47,873 nt of DNA from Streptomyces sp. CBMA291 (GCF_014596525.1 NZ_MSJP01000042.1:1-47873); one strand, 5' to 3'. Positions 16,912 to 26,023 are shown, numbered from the stretch's first letter. The notes: generated from the letters alone by a model not told the origin. Made by a program: numbers and translations.

Positions 16912-17153
16912 CCCTGGGCCTGACCAGGCCTTTCGCCCGTCCGCACCCGGGCGGCGACCTCGGGCCCCCTGCTCCCTGCCGTGTGGGCCACGGGGACGCG
17001 GACGGCGGTGGCGTTGCGGACGGAGCAGGAGGGGGTGTCCGGGGCCGGGGCGAGGAGGGGGCGGGCCCGGCGGATCGTGGGGAATCCCTCGGCGCGAGTG
17101 GGTGCTCGCTCGTGCCGAGGGCTCCTGCCGGCGTGGGTTGTTCGAGTGCCTGC
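16912..17153. other. Intergenic region without a visible gene
   Basis: GC-rich sequence with G runs and no supported coding region. It lies between the end of the ABC operon and the candidate small peptide gene on the opposite strand. Confidence 0.5.
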
Positions 17154-17243
17154 TTACAGCATGGTCGCGGCGAAAGGGCTGCCCAGGTACATGATGCAGC
17201 TCACCCAGCAAAAGGCGGCGGTGGCTGCCGGAAAGTTGAGCAC
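17154..17243 (-). CDS. Candidate 29-residue hydrophobic peptide
   Basis: GTG at 17243 to TAA at 17154. The peptide starts VLNFPAATAAFCW and ends PFAATML; it is a single hydrophobic stretch with two Cys and no charged residue. CGGAGGG lies 11 bases before the start, slightly far. A -10-like TAATCT (17294-17289) about 45 bases upstream suggests its own transcript. It lies 107 bases downstream of the SARP-NB-ARC-TPR gene on the same strand. It may be a membrane micro-protein or a signal peptide sensed by a TPR regulator, or chance. Confidence 0.35.
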   Translation of the reverse strand: MLNFPAATAAFCWVSCIMYLGSPFAATML

Positions 17244-17262
17244 GTGCGGATGGTCCCTCCGT

Positions 17263-17306
17263 GTTCGATATTGGATCTTGGAGGGCGCAGATTAGCAGAA
17301 TCGAAC
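17263..17306 (-). promoter_or_regulatory. Candidate promoter with flanking inverted repeat
   Basis: TAATCT (-10, 17294-17289 on the minus strand) is enclosed by GTTCGAT (17263-17269) and ATCGAAC (17300-17306), a perfect 7-bp inverted repeat. The patch from 17260 to 17400 is notably AT-rich for this genome. Confidence 0.4.
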
Positions 17307-17350
17307 GGGCGATGTGGCATCGTACGCATATGCCTATTGGATATGCTCCC

Positions 17351-20300
17351 TTAATTGGTATGGCGGGGGGAATGGGGGTATATCTTCGCGTCGGCCAGGT
17401 GTTCTATTTCGGTGAGTCGTTTGCTGATTCTGCGCGCATCGGCTGGCTCTCGATCGCGAACCAATTCCAGCGCCTCTCGTAATGTCATGCACGCCTCATT
17501 CATGTCACCCGCCGCGAGTCGCACCTCCGCCAGGAGGGTCCGGGCGGGTATCCCCTCTTCGAGGTCGTCCATGCGGGCGGCGACGGCCACGGCGGTGCGC
17601 AGGCGGTCCGTCGCGAGGGTCAGGTGGCCCTCGGCGAAGTCCGCGCGTCCGAGGCGGCGCAGGGCTTGGACCTCGTGGCGAGCCGTCCCGATGTCCTGCG
17701 CGATCTCCAGCGCCTCAAGGAGGCTCCGGGTGGAGTCCTCGGCCCTCCCGAGCCGCCAGTGGGCCTCGCCCATGCCGACCAGGGTGTCGGCCACACCCCT
17801 GCGGTCGTCCAGGGACAGGAACTCCGAAAGGGTTGCCCCGAGCATGACAAGTGCTTCTTCTGATTCACCCGACTCCGTGAGGGCCACGGCCAGGTTTCTC
17901 CGCACCGTCGCACGGTCGAATCGGCTTCCGCCCGCCTCAAGGAAGGAGAGGGATTCCTCGAAGGAGCGGCGAGCCGATGCCACCTCTCCGGCCTGCATCT
18001 GCAATTCACCGATATTGTTGAGGGTCTTGGCGGAGGTGATTTCGTCACCCACCTCGCGAAGGCCCGCGAGCGCCCCGCGGAAATGCCCCATCGCCTGGCT
18101 GCGTTCCCCGAGGTGCAGCATCGTCACCGCGATGTTGTTGCGGCTGCGTGCCTTGTCCCAGACATCTCCCGAAAGCATTTTGATGGCATAGGCCTTCTGG
18201 AGCAGGACCAGGGCCTTCCGCATCTCGCCGAGATGCCAGTTCAGCATGCCGAGGACGCGCAGCGCCTCCGCCTCGGCGGGCTCCTGGCCCAGCGTCCGCG
18301 CGAGTTCGAGCGCGCGTTCTCCCGCTTCCGCCGCCTCCGCGTACTCCCCGAGGCTCGCGTGCACCGCCGACAGGTCGATCAGCGCGCGGCAGAGCGCTGT
18401 CCTGTCGCCATCCGTGCGGTCCCAGTGCGCGATCGCCCGTCGCAGGAGCTTCCGCGCGTCCTGCCAGTGGCACTCCGACTGGAGGAACTCCACCAGGCAG
18501 CCGGCGAGCCGGGCGGCCGTCCCGGAGGCGCCGTCCCGCCGGGCGAGGGCGTCGACGGCCAACAGGCTGCCCCGCTCGGCGGCCAGCCAGGACCGCGCGG
18601 CGACGGAGTCCGGGAAGGACGGGAGGGCCGGCGGGAGCGGCAGCGCCGGGGCCGGGCGTATCCGGCGGGGAAACGCCACGCGATCCGCGAGCACGGCGGT
18701 CGCGACATAGAAATCCGTGAGGCGGGCCAGCGCCTGACGGCGCTCCCGCTCGTCGTCCTCCGCCATGGACAGGCCATGGGCGTATTCACGCAGAAGGTCG
18801 TGGTAGCGATAGCGGTCCGGTACGGGCTCCCCGAGCAGGTGACACGCGAGGAGCCCTTCAAGTAATCGCTCCGTCGTGTCCTGCGGGAGACCCAGCAGGG
18901 CGGCGGCCGCGTCGGCGGTGAACTCCGGCCCCGGATGCAGCCCGAGGAAGCGGAACGTGGTCTGCTGCACCGGGGTCAGCGTGCGGTAGGAGAGATCGAA
19001 GGCCCGCGCCATCTCCTGCTTCTGGTCCGCACTGCGAATCTCCGTCAGCCGCTCGGGACTTCGGGCGAGCCGCTCCGCGAGGATGGTCAGCGTCCAGGAC
19101 GTCCGGGCTCGGAACCGGTGCGCCACGAGCTCTATAGCCAGTGGTAAAAAGCCGCATAAGCCCACGATTCGCGCGGTCTCCGCCGTGTCACGGGTGCGTT
19201 CCTCCCCCGCGAAGCTGCGGAAGAGCGCCACGGCGTCCTCCTTCGGCAGCGCGTCGAGCGGCACCGAGAGCGCCTGCGGGATCCCGGTCAGATGACGGCG
19301 GCTCGTGATGATCGTCAACGAGGGCGAACCGCTGGGCAGCAGCGGGACGACCTGCTCGGGCCCGGCCGCGTCGTCCAGGACGATGACCATCCGGCGCCCC
19401 GCCAGCATGGTCCGCCACAAGGTGGTCAGACCTTCGAGGTCCGAGGGGAGGGAGGCGGCCGGCGCCCCGAGCGTCCGCAGCAGCGACGCGAGCGCCGCCC
19501 GCGTGGTCAACGGCTCCTTCGCGGCCGAATGCCCGCACAGATCGATGTACAGCTGCCCGTCCGGATACCGCTCCGCGAGCAGATGGGCACTGGCGACGGC
19601 CAGCGCCGTCTTCCCGACCCCCGCCATGCCGCTGACCGCCTCCACGGCGACGACCGCACCCCCGTGCGCCCCCGCTCCGGAGACCGCCGAGGTCAGCGCC
19701 CGCAACTCGGCCCGCCGTCCGACGAGCACCGGCTGCTGGGGCAGGCTCCGCACCCCCTGCCCACCCCCTGCGTGCCGGGCCGCCGGGGACACCGCCGGCG
19801 GGTACGCCGGTGAGAGCCGGGGGCCCGGGGCGGCTGGCGCGGGCGATGGCGGGTGGGCCGACGGAGGGTGGGCCGGAAGCCCATCGCCCTTGCCCCGGCC
19901 GACGCCTTCACCCCGGCCGACGCCTTCACCCCGGCCTTCGCTCTCGCCCCGGCCGAAGCCCCCGCCCCGGCCGATGCCCTCGCCCGCCCTCCCGCCCCGG
20001 ACGCCCGCCCTCCCGGGGCCACCCCCGTGCGCCAGCTCAAGCGCCGGTACGCGGTCCAGTACACCCCGGTGGATCAGCTCCAACTCGGCCCCGGGAACGG
20101 CTCCGTACTCCACCATCAGTGACTGCCGGACCCGCTGATGGAGCTGGAGAGCGTCCCCGTAGCGCCCGCTGCCGTAGTACGCGAGCATCAGCTGTCCGAT
20201 CAGGGTCTCGTCACCGGAGTTCCGCGCGACGAGCGCGGAGAGTTCGCCGACCTGCTCCGCGAACCGGCCGAGCCGCAGCCCGGCGGCGATGCGCGAGGCG

Positions 20301-20782
20301 GTGGCGCTCAGCCGGGACTCGGCGAGCGTGCTCCGCACGGTGGCCGCCCAGAAGCCGGGAAGTCCCGCGAGCGCCTCGCCCTGCCACAGATCCTCCGCCC
20401 GGGAGAGCAGGTCCACCACATGTGCGTCACCCTCGCCGGCGAACGCCGCGTCGACGAAGTGCCGGAACCGCTGCCGGTCCACCGAGGCGTCCCCGGTCCA
20501 GAGGGTGTAGGTGTGTGCCTTCCCGTCGATGGTGGGCACTCCGGGACCCGAACCGGCGACCTTCAGCCGTCGTCGGATACGTGAGACGTAGGTGTGCGTG
20601 TTCTCGCGAGCGCGTGCGGGAGGATCGCCGTCCCACAGCCTTTCCATCAGTTCGTCGATGGCGACGGGCCGCCCCGCGTCAAGAGCGAGTGCGGCTAATA
20701 AGAGCCGTTCTTTGTCCGAACCGAGTGCCAGCCAAAGCCCGTTCAGGCGCAGCCCCACCGGTCCGAGAATCTGGATTTCCAC
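17351..20782 (-). CDS. AfsR-type SARP regulator (wHTH-BTAD-NB-ARC-TPR)
   Basis: 1143 residues from a GTG at 20782, where the SARP domain begins (VEIQILGPVGLRLNG); an ATG 63 bases upstream is possible but adds no conserved sequence. Residues 1-95 are the OmpR-like winged helix, 96-245 the BTAD, and 255-345 a low-complexity Gly/Arg/Glu then Pro/Ala linker encoded by short tandem repeats. The NB-ARC follows with Walker A GMAGVGKT (385-392) and Walker B MVIVLDDA. TPR repeats fill about 790-1120. Such proteins activate secondary-metabolite or development genes. It diverges from a second NB-ARC-TPR gene. No biosynthetic cluster is visible here. Confidence 0.93.
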   Translation of the reverse strand: MEIQILGPVGLRLNGLWLALGSDKERLLLAALALDAGRPVAIDELMERLWDGDPPARARENTHTYVSRIRRRLKVAGSGPGVPTIDGKAHTYTLWTGDASVDRQRFRHFVDAAFAGEGDAHVVDLLSRAEDLWQGEALAGLPGFWAATVRSTLAESRLSATASRIAAGLRLGRFAEQVGELSALVARNSGDETLIGQLMLAYYGSGRYGDALQLHQRVRQSLMVEYGAVPGAELELIHRGVLDRVPALELAHGGGPGRAGVRGGRAGEGIGRGGGFGRGESEGRGEGVGRGEGVGRGKGDGLPAHPPSAHPPSPAPAAPGPRLSPAYPPAVSPAARHAGGGQGVRSLPQQPVLVGRRAELRALTSAVSGAGAHGGAVVAVEAVSGMAGVGKTALAVASAHLLAERYPDGQLYIDLCGHSAAKEPLTTRAALASLLRTLGAPAASLPSDLEGLTTLWRTMLAGRRMVIVLDDAAGPEQVVPLLPSGSPSLTIITSRRHLTGIPQALSVPLDALPKEDAVALFRSFAGEERTRDTAETARIVGLCGFLPLAIELVAHRFRARTSWTLTILAERLARSPERLTEIRSADQKQEMARAFDLSYRTLTPVQQTTFRFLGLHPGPEFTADAAAALLGLPQDTTERLLEGLLACHLLGEPVPDRYRYHDLLREYAHGLSMAEDDERERRQALARLTDFYVATAVLADRVAFPRRIRPAPALPLPPALPSFPDSVAARSWLAAERGSLLAVDALARRDGASGTAARLAGCLVEFLQSECHWQDARKLLRRAIAHWDRTDGDRTALCRALIDLSAVHASLGEYAEAAEAGERALELARTLGQEPAEAEALRVLGMLNWHLGEMRKALVLLQKAYAIKMLSGDVWDKARSRNNIAVTMLHLGERSQAMGHFRGALAGLREVGDEITSAKTLNNIGELQMQAGEVASARRSFEESLSFLEAGGSRFDRATVRRNLAVALTESGESEEALVMLGATLSEFLSLDDRRGVADTLVGMGEAHWRLGRAEDSTRSLLEALEIAQDIGTARHEVQALRRLGRADFAEGHLTLATDRLRTAVAVAARMDDLEEGIPARTLLAEVRLAAGDMNEACMTLREALELVRDREPADARRISKRLTEIEHLADAKIYPHSPRHTN

Positions 20783-20969
20783 CCGCGCCCCCGCTGGTCC
20801 GTGGGATGGGCGTCGAGCATCGCATCCCCCGAGGAATTTCTCCATAGCGGGGAGGCTGCTTGGCAAGATCCTGTCCCGGCTGGTGTTCGACCGATGGTCG
20901 ACTTCCCATAAGCCTGGGTAGAAGCCGGGTGAGTTCGGGAAATGGGTAATCGATCTCCGAGGCGGACAG
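20783..20969. promoter_or_regulatory. Divergent promoter region with an inverted repeat
   Basis: 187 bases between the two NB-ARC-TPR genes. It contains the palindrome TCGACC-GAT-GGTCGA (20887-20901), a candidate operator placed to control both genes. No clear -10/-35 pair could be assigned. Confidence 0.5.
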
Positions 20970-23084
20970 ATGACTTCGAGCATGGCCTCGCAAGGGCCCC
21001 ACGGAAATGAGATCAGCGGCGAGGCGCGACTGTACGGCCCCACCGTCCAGGCCCGTGAGGTGCACGGCGGCATTCATGTCCATCCGGCGCCGACGGCCCC
21101 CGCGCGTCCCGCGTCTCCGCGCCAGCTGCTGCCCGTACCGGCGAACTTCACCGACCGGAAGGACGACCTCGCCGCGCTCGACGGTCTGCGCGCGGCGGGA
21201 TCGTCGCTCATCGTCGTCAGCGGCCCCGCCGGAATAGGGAAGACGACCCTGGTGTCCCGCTGGCTCCGCTCGCTGAGCGAGGAGTTCCCCGACGGGCAGT
21301 TGTACGCGGACCTGCGGGGGCACTCCTCGGACGAACCGGTGGGTCCCACCGAGATCCTCGGCCAGTTCCTGCGGGCCCTGGGTGCCGGGCCACCGCCTGC
21401 GGACGCGGTCGAACTGGCCTCCCTGTGGCGGTCCCTCACCGCCGACCGGCGCATCGCGATCATGCTGGACAACTCGTTCACGGCCACCCAGGTACGGCCG
21501 CTGCTGCTCGGCGGGCCGAACGGGCTCGTGGTCGTCACCAGCCGCCGCAGACTGACCGGGCTCCGCATGCAGGGAGCGGGGTTCCACCAGCTCGACGCGC
21601 TCGGCCGGGACGCCGGAGTCGAGTTGCTGACCAGGGGGATCGGCGCGGATCGCGTCAAGGTCGAACTCCCCTCGGTCCACCGGCTGGTGGACCTCTGCGC
21701 GGGCCTCCCTCTCGCCGTCTGCCTGGCGTCGGCCCGGCTCGCGACCCGGCCGAGACAGAAGGTGGGGGCGCTCGCGGACGCCCTCGCGCGGGGTACGGGC
21801 GGCGGCCGACTCGCCGCGCTCGAAGTGGAGGGAGCGACATCGGTGCGCAAGGCCCTGGACGCGTCGTACGCGGTACTGAGCGCGGAGGCCGCACGCCTGT
21901 ACAGAACGCTCGGCCTGCTTCCCGTACACCACTTCGACGCGATGATCGCGGCGGCATCCTGCGGAGAGTCGCTGGAGTGGGCGGAACGGCGTCTCGACGA
22001 GCTGGTCGAGGCGAACCTCGTGGAGGACGTCGGCCCGGAGACCTGCCGGTTCCACGACCTGCTGCGGATCCACGCGCAGGAACGTGCCATGGAGGACGAC
22101 TCGGACGCCGTACGCGAGGAGGCGCTGCGCCGTTTCTGCGACTGGTGCCTGCACACGGCCACGGAGGCGCAGAAGAGGCTGACTCCGGTGCAGTTCACCC
22201 TCCCGAGATGCTACCGGTACGAGCCGGTGCTCCCGCCGCCGTTCGCGGACGACGTCGGAGCACTCGGCTGGCTCGACACCCACCGCGCCCAGCTGCTCGA
22301 CGCCGTACGGCTCGCCTCCGACAAGGGGTGGTACGACACGAGTTGGATGCTCGTGGACGCCCTCTGGCCCCTCTTCCTGCGCCTGCGCCACTACAGCGAC
22401 TGGATCCAGGCCCACACGATCGGTCTGGAGGCCGCCCGGCAGGCCGGGAACGGGGAAGCCGAACGGCAGATGCTCAACTCCGGCGCCATCGGCCTGGGAG
22501 CCGCGGGCCGGACGGACGAGGCCGTCGACTGGTACCGGCAGTCCCTCCAGGCCGCGCGCGCTGCCGGAGACCGGCGGGACGAGGGGCAGGCGCTCCTCGG
22601 CATCGGCGCGTGCCACCGCGAGGCCGGACGGCCCGCCGAGGCGGCGACCCACCTGAACCAGGCCATCGCCGTATGGGAGGAGTGCGGCTACCCGCGCGGC
22701 GCGGCCCTCGCCCGGACCACCCTCGGGGAGATCGCCCTCGCGGCCGGCACCCCGGACGAGGCCGTCGACTGTTTCACCCGGGCCCACGCCACGATGATCG
22801 AGGTCGACGACCCCCACGACGCCGCCCGCGCCCTCGCCTTCCTGGGCCGCGCCGTCGTCCGCACGGGTGACTACGCGGCGGGCATGGCGAGGATGCACGA
22901 GGCCCTGGCCGTCTTCACCGGCTCGGGAGCGGCCTTCTGGCAGGCCCGCACGCTGGAGATGCTGAGCGACAGCGCGACGGAACAGGGAGACGGGACGAGG
23001 GCGGCGGAATTCCGCGCCCGCGCCCGCACCCTCTTCGAGACCACGAGCCCCGCCGATGCCCGCAGGCTCGACGGGGGTGGGTGA
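20970..23084 (+). CDS. NB-ARC-TPR (NLR-like) protein with an N-terminal RHIM/BASS-like motif
   Basis: 704 residues. Residues 12-38 carry NEISG...YGPTVQAREVHGG, a short motif of the type found at NLR N-termini and interpreted as a bacterial amyloid signalling sequence. The STAND ATPase follows with Walker A GPAGIGKT (85-92), RIAIMLDNS (Walker B) and TSRRRLTGL (sensor), a winged-helix region around SYAVLSAEAARLYRTLGLLP, and TPRs from about 420 onward. It lacks the SARP DNA-binding domain of its divergent neighbour. Predicted to oligomerise on signal detection and template a partner carrying the same motif; the 25515-25931 product is the obvious candidate. A simple AfsR-like regulator is the alternative. 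Confidence 0.87.
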   Translation: MTSSMASQGPHGNEISGEARLYGPTVQAREVHGGIHVHPAPTAPARPASPRQLLPVPANFTDRKDDLAALDGLRAAGSSLIVVSGPAGIGKTTLVSRWLRSLSEEFPDGQLYADLRGHSSDEPVGPTEILGQFLRALGAGPPPADAVELASLWRSLTADRRIAIMLDNSFTATQVRPLLLGGPNGLVVVTSRRRLTGLRMQGAGFHQLDALGRDAGVELLTRGIGADRVKVELPSVHRLVDLCAGLPLAVCLASARLATRPRQKVGALADALARGTGGGRLAALEVEGATSVRKALDASYAVLSAEAARLYRTLGLLPVHHFDAMIAAASCGESLEWAERRLDELVEANLVEDVGPETCRFHDLLRIHAQERAMEDDSDAVREEALRRFCDWCLHTATEAQKRLTPVQFTLPRCYRYEPVLPPPFADDVGALGWLDTHRAQLLDAVRLASDKGWYDTSWMLVDALWPLFLRLRHYSDWIQAHTIGLEAARQAGNGEAERQMLNSGAIGLGAAGRTDEAVDWYRQSLQAARAAGDRRDEGQALLGIGACHREAGRPAEAATHLNQAIAVWEECGYPRGAALARTTLGEIALAAGTPDEAVDCFTRAHATMIEVDDPHDAARALAFLGRAVVRTGDYAAGMARMHEALAVFTGSGAAFWQARTLEMLSDSATEQGDGTRAAEFRARARTLFETTSPADARRLDGGG

Positions 23085-23145
23085 ACAGGGCTTGAGACGG
23101 GTAACCGGGCCCGAGGGGCCCAGTCGTGCGGGTCGGACTCCGGCC

Positions 23146-23231
23146 GTACGGTTCGGGCGGCGCGGGCGAGGACCCTGGTCGTACGGTTCGGGCGGCGCGG
23201 TTGAAGACTCCGGTCGTACGGGTCAGGCGGC
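23146..23231. repeat. 35-bp tandem repeat between convergent genes
   Basis: Three units starting GTACGGTTCGGGCGGCGCGG at 23146 and 23181 and a degenerate GTACGGGTCAGGCGGC at 23216, exactly 35 bp apart. The last unit runs over the stop codon of the minus-strand gene. Confidence 0.85.
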
Positions 23232-23894
23232 CCGTGCGACGGTGGCGTGTGGCCACTCCCGCAGCGAGCGCCCCGCCACCAGCCAGGCGTGCACGCACGA
23301 CGGCAGCAGGGTGTGGTCTTCGAGGCTCCGGCGTGACCGCTGGGGCCTCGAAGACCAATGGGGCCAGTGGTGCCGGACGGGTCCATGGTGCTGGTGGAAC
23401 CCGTGGGCCTGATGGGGCCAGTGCGGGATGAGGACCACGGGCCGGTCGGAGCCGTGGGCGAGGGCCCAGCCGCTCGCGCCTCCGGCCCCGTCCACGGCGA
23501 GGGGCACGGCGGCGAGACCGCACGTCGGGTGGGCGGCGGTGAGGTCGGAGAGTCGGCGCAGTGCGCGCGCGACCGGATGGGCCCGGCTGCCCTGAAGCAC
23601 GTCGGCGCACTCCAGAAGGGAGCCGCTCCGGCAGGCGTCCACGTCGACCACGAGGTGTTCGTCGACGACGGAAGGGCCGACGAGGACAGAGGGGCTGACG
23701 GCGAGGGGCGTGACGACGGGGCCCGCGGCCACGTCCGACGGGCGACCAGCCGCGACGGAAGGGCCCGGGGCCGCGACCGGCGGGCAGGGGAGACGTTCTG
23801 CGGGGCTCAGCCGCACGCTGAGCGTCATGCCCGCGCAGCGGGCCCGCAGGACTTTCGGGAAGAGGCCCGCCTCGACCACGACGAAGCGCTTCAC
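23223..23894 (-). CDS. Unrecognised protein with His-rich C-terminal segment, coupled to a GT-B gene
   Basis: 223 residues from a GTG at 23894 that overlaps the upstream stop by four bases (GTGA). The N-terminal half has a FVVVEAGLFPKVLRARCAG start and a Val/Pro-rich middle. Residues about 90-150 look globular (DEHLVVDVDACRSGSLLECA). Then comes a strikingly His/Trp-rich stretch with about nine His in 25 residues (for example PHWPHQAHGFHQHHGP) and a conserved-looking tail with one Cys and two His. The His cluster suggests metal binding. No family recognised; it almost certainly works with the upstream gene. Confidence 0.65.
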   Translation of the reverse strand: MKRFVVVEAGLFPKVLRARCAGMTLSVRLSPAERLPCPPVAAPGPSVAAGRPSDVAAGPVVTPLAVSPSVLVGPSVVDEHLVVDVDACRSGSLLECADVLQGSRAHPVARALRRLSDLTAAHPTCGLAAVPLAVDGAGGASGWALAHGSDRPVVLIPHWPHQAHGFHQHHGPVRHHWPHWSSRPQRSRRSLEDHTLLPSCVHAWLVAGRSLREWPHATVARAA

Positions 23895-25144
23895 GCCGAG
23901 GCCTCCCCGCGCGCCGGGTCCCATGCGCCCGGCGGAGGCGGTTCGGGCAGCGGGAGGGTGACGGGTTCGTGCGCGGGCTGGCCCATCCCCAGGAGGTCGT
24001 ACATCAGCCTGCGCATGTTCCGGTTGAACCGGCCGGGCTCCGAGGTGATGCGCGACCGGATCGGGGCGTAGTCCTCGGGACGGTACTCCTCGGCGGCGTA
24101 GGCGAGTTGGTCGGCCAGGGGATGGGTGGGGGAGAGCGCCGGGGCGTGGGCGGCCAGGGCCGCGGCCGGCGACGAGGGATTGATCTCCTGCTCGGGCGAG
24201 GTGGCCAGCAGCATCGGTGCGCCGGTGAGCGTTCCGTAGAGGGTGACCGAGCCGTGGTCGCCGATGATCCAGTCGGCCGCGATGAGGATGCTGCGCCAGT
24301 CGGCCTCGGGCGGCACGATTCCGATGCCCCGGTGGTCGCAGTGCGCCAGCCACGATCGGACCTGGTAGGCGCCGTGGCCGGCCCATACGTTGGGGTGGAC
24401 GAGCAGCGCCGTACGGTAGCGGTCCGGCGGCAGTTCGCCGATCAGCCGGGGCAGCAGCGCGTCGAACCGGCCGAAGGCGGAGTGGGCTCCCCAGGTGGAG
24501 ACCGCGACGACGAGTTTCCGCCCGTGACCGAGCCCGAGCGCGCGGCGGTACGCGGCGCGCAGCGGCAGGCTGGCGGTGATCCGGTCGTGTACGGGGTCGC
24601 CGATCACATGGGCCAGCGGGTGGGCCTCCGGGCAGTTGCGTGCCAGCTCGCTCAGATCGGCGTGGTGCGGCACGCCCACGGCGGCGGGAAGCCGCCCGCC
24701 GGGCAGGAGGTCCTGTCTGCGCAGCCCCGCGACGCCCGCGTGCGGCCCCTCGGTGATTCTCTTCAGGTAGTTCGCCCCGTGCGGAAGGGTGATCAGCGGG
24801 GCGTCGATGTGCTCCACGCCGCGCGGACCCGCGGCGAGGGCGAGATCGAAGGTCATGTGGGTCGCCTGCTCCCAGGGGAGCACCACGCTTCCCAGCCGTG
24901 CCAGGAAGGCCGCCACGCCGTCACCGAAGTCGTGCGGCGGCGCCGTGAAGAAGACCTGGACCCGGAAGTCGGCTTCCAGCAAGGAGAGAACGTCGAGCAG
25001 TCGTTTCCCGTACGTCACTGTATGGATCACCGCCAGTACCTTCTTGCGGCCCACCAAGGTCAGCCACTGCCGTGACTCGGCAGTGCCTTCCTTGGGGGCG
25101 GCGGCTTCGAACCTGCTCGCAGTGGTCGTACTCAACGCGGACAT
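23891..25144 (-). CDS. GT-B-fold glycerophosphotransferase-like protein
   Basis: 417 residues from an ATG at 25144 with GGGGGG upstream. Sequence features fit a CDP-glycerol glycerophosphotransferase-like or UDP-GlcNAc 2-epimerase-like Rossmann pair: RKKVLAVIHTVTYGKRLLDV at the N-terminus, PLITLPHGANYLKR in the middle and ADWIIGDHGSVTLYGTLTGA near the C-terminus. The GDHGS(V)T element is the donor-phosphate region of that family. Related Streptomyces proteins are often mis-labelled as translation initiation factor 2; nothing here supports that. It may modify a cell-wall polymer or secondary metabolite. It forms an operon with the downstream His-rich protein. Confidence 0.7.
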   Translation of the reverse strand: MSALSTTTASRFEAAAPKEGTAESRQWLTLVGRKKVLAVIHTVTYGKRLLDVLSLLEADFRVQVFFTAPPHDFGDGVAAFLARLGSVVLPWEQATHMTFDLALAAGPRGVEHIDAPLITLPHGANYLKRITEGPHAGVAGLRRQDLLPGGRLPAAVGVPHHADLSELARNCPEAHPLAHVIGDPVHDRITASLPLRAAYRRALGLGHGRKLVVAVSTWGAHSAFGRFDALLPRLIGELPPDRYRTALLVHPNVWAGHGAYQVRSWLAHCDHRGIGIVPPEADWRSILIAADWIIGDHGSVTLYGTLTGAPMLLATSPEQEINPSSPAAALAAHAPALSPTHPLADQLAYAAEEYRPEDYAPIRSRITSEPGRFNRNMRRLMYDLLGMGQPAHEPVTLPLPEPPPPGAWDPARGEASA

Positions 25145-25514
25145 GGTGGCCCCCCGATGGCCTCTCTCTGAGTGCCCGGAAATGCTTCTGTCGAGGGAAT
25201 TCCCGTAGGGGGAGACGGAAGGCTCGACGAAGCCTTGAGGGAACCTTGCGGGTTTCCGACCGGCCGAGGGCATGGCTGTGACACCGGTACGGGTGGGGAG
25301 CAGGCGCCCGGAGCGCGATGCGTACGGACGGGGTTCCGGGCACGCGGAGACCCCTGCCGGGCTCCAGGTGCCGGTCTCCGGGCGGCTCGACGGTACGGGC
25401 TACGGGCCGACGCGCCGCGCGGTGATGGTCACGCGCGGGGACTCGGAACGCCCGACGAGAGGAAGGGAAAGGGGAGGAGGGGAAGAGAAGGAGGGGGGAG
25501 GACGGACCCGGCCG
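25145..25514. other. Intergenic region with a purine tract
   Basis: 370 bases with no gene. It contains the promoter of the GT-B gene, then GC-rich sequence, then an almost pure A/G tract on the plus strand (about 25457-25502) just after the end of the minus-strand effector gene. The tract could form triplex or slow polymerase and serve as a terminator. Confidence 0.6.
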
Positions 25515-25931
25515 TCAGTGCCCCTCGTCCTTGGACGTGTCGAAGGTGAGACCCGAGAAGTCACGGCCCTGGATGACAGGACCGTACTGGGTTCCGCCGC
25601 TGATGCTGTTGTGCACCTCGGCGTCGGGCGTACCGCTCTGGGTGTCCCGCCACCACTCCTCCAGCGAGGCACGGAACTCCCCGTCCAGGGCGGCCCGTAC
25701 GCCGAGGGCGGTCGCGAGGGCCTGGGCACGCAGCGGATCGGCCGGGTCGCTCTCCAGCTCGGCGACCTCCAGCTCACCCGAACTGACGCCGACGACTTCC
25801 CCGTCCCCCGCCGCTCCCCGCCGAAACGGCCGCCGCACCAGGGCGGTGAGCCCCTGCCACGCCTGATGCCCGAAGTCCCCGGCGACACTGCCGGCCAGGG
25901 CGGTGAGGGCAGCTACCGTGATCGGGTCCAT
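25515..25931 (-). CDS. Putative Bell-type effector with C-terminal RHIM/BASS-like amyloid motif
   Basis: 138 residues, ATG at 25931 with GGGAG upstream. The N-terminus MDPITVAALTALAGSVAG continues into a hydrophobic/amphipathic helix ending LVRRPFRR, as expected for the membrane-targeting helix of Bell-domain cell-death effectors. An acidic helical middle follows. The C-terminus (107-130) reads NSISGGTQYGPVIQGRDFSG, which aligns with the NEISG...YGPTVQAREVHGG motif of the NB-ARC protein at 20970-23084. In the published model for such pairs the NLR motif seeds amyloid growth in the effector, whose N-terminal domain then permeabilises the membrane. Function here is inferred. Confidence 0.65.
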   Translation of the reverse strand: MDPITVAALTALAGSVAGDFGHQAWQGLTALVRRPFRRGAAGDGEVVGVSSGELEVAELESDPADPLRAQALATALGVRAALDGEFRASLEEWWRDTQSGTPDAEVHNSISGGTQYGPVIQGRDFSGLTFDTSKDEGH

Positions 25932-26023
25932 GCGGGGCTCCCTGGGTCGGTGTCCTACGGGCAACACCCTAGGGCCGCAGGGGGGAACGCCACAGGGGTC
26001 CGACGGGCTCGGGGCGCGCCGAC

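Noticed and set aside
20679..22898. 739-residue minus-strand reading frame
   Set aside because: Antisense to the NB-ARC-TPR gene; composition typical of a shadow frame in high-GC DNA.
23891..25144. Translation initiation factor 2
   Set aside because: A label carried by similar Streptomyces entries; there is no GTPase G-domain, and the sequence shows a GT-B/glycerophosphotransferase-like layout.
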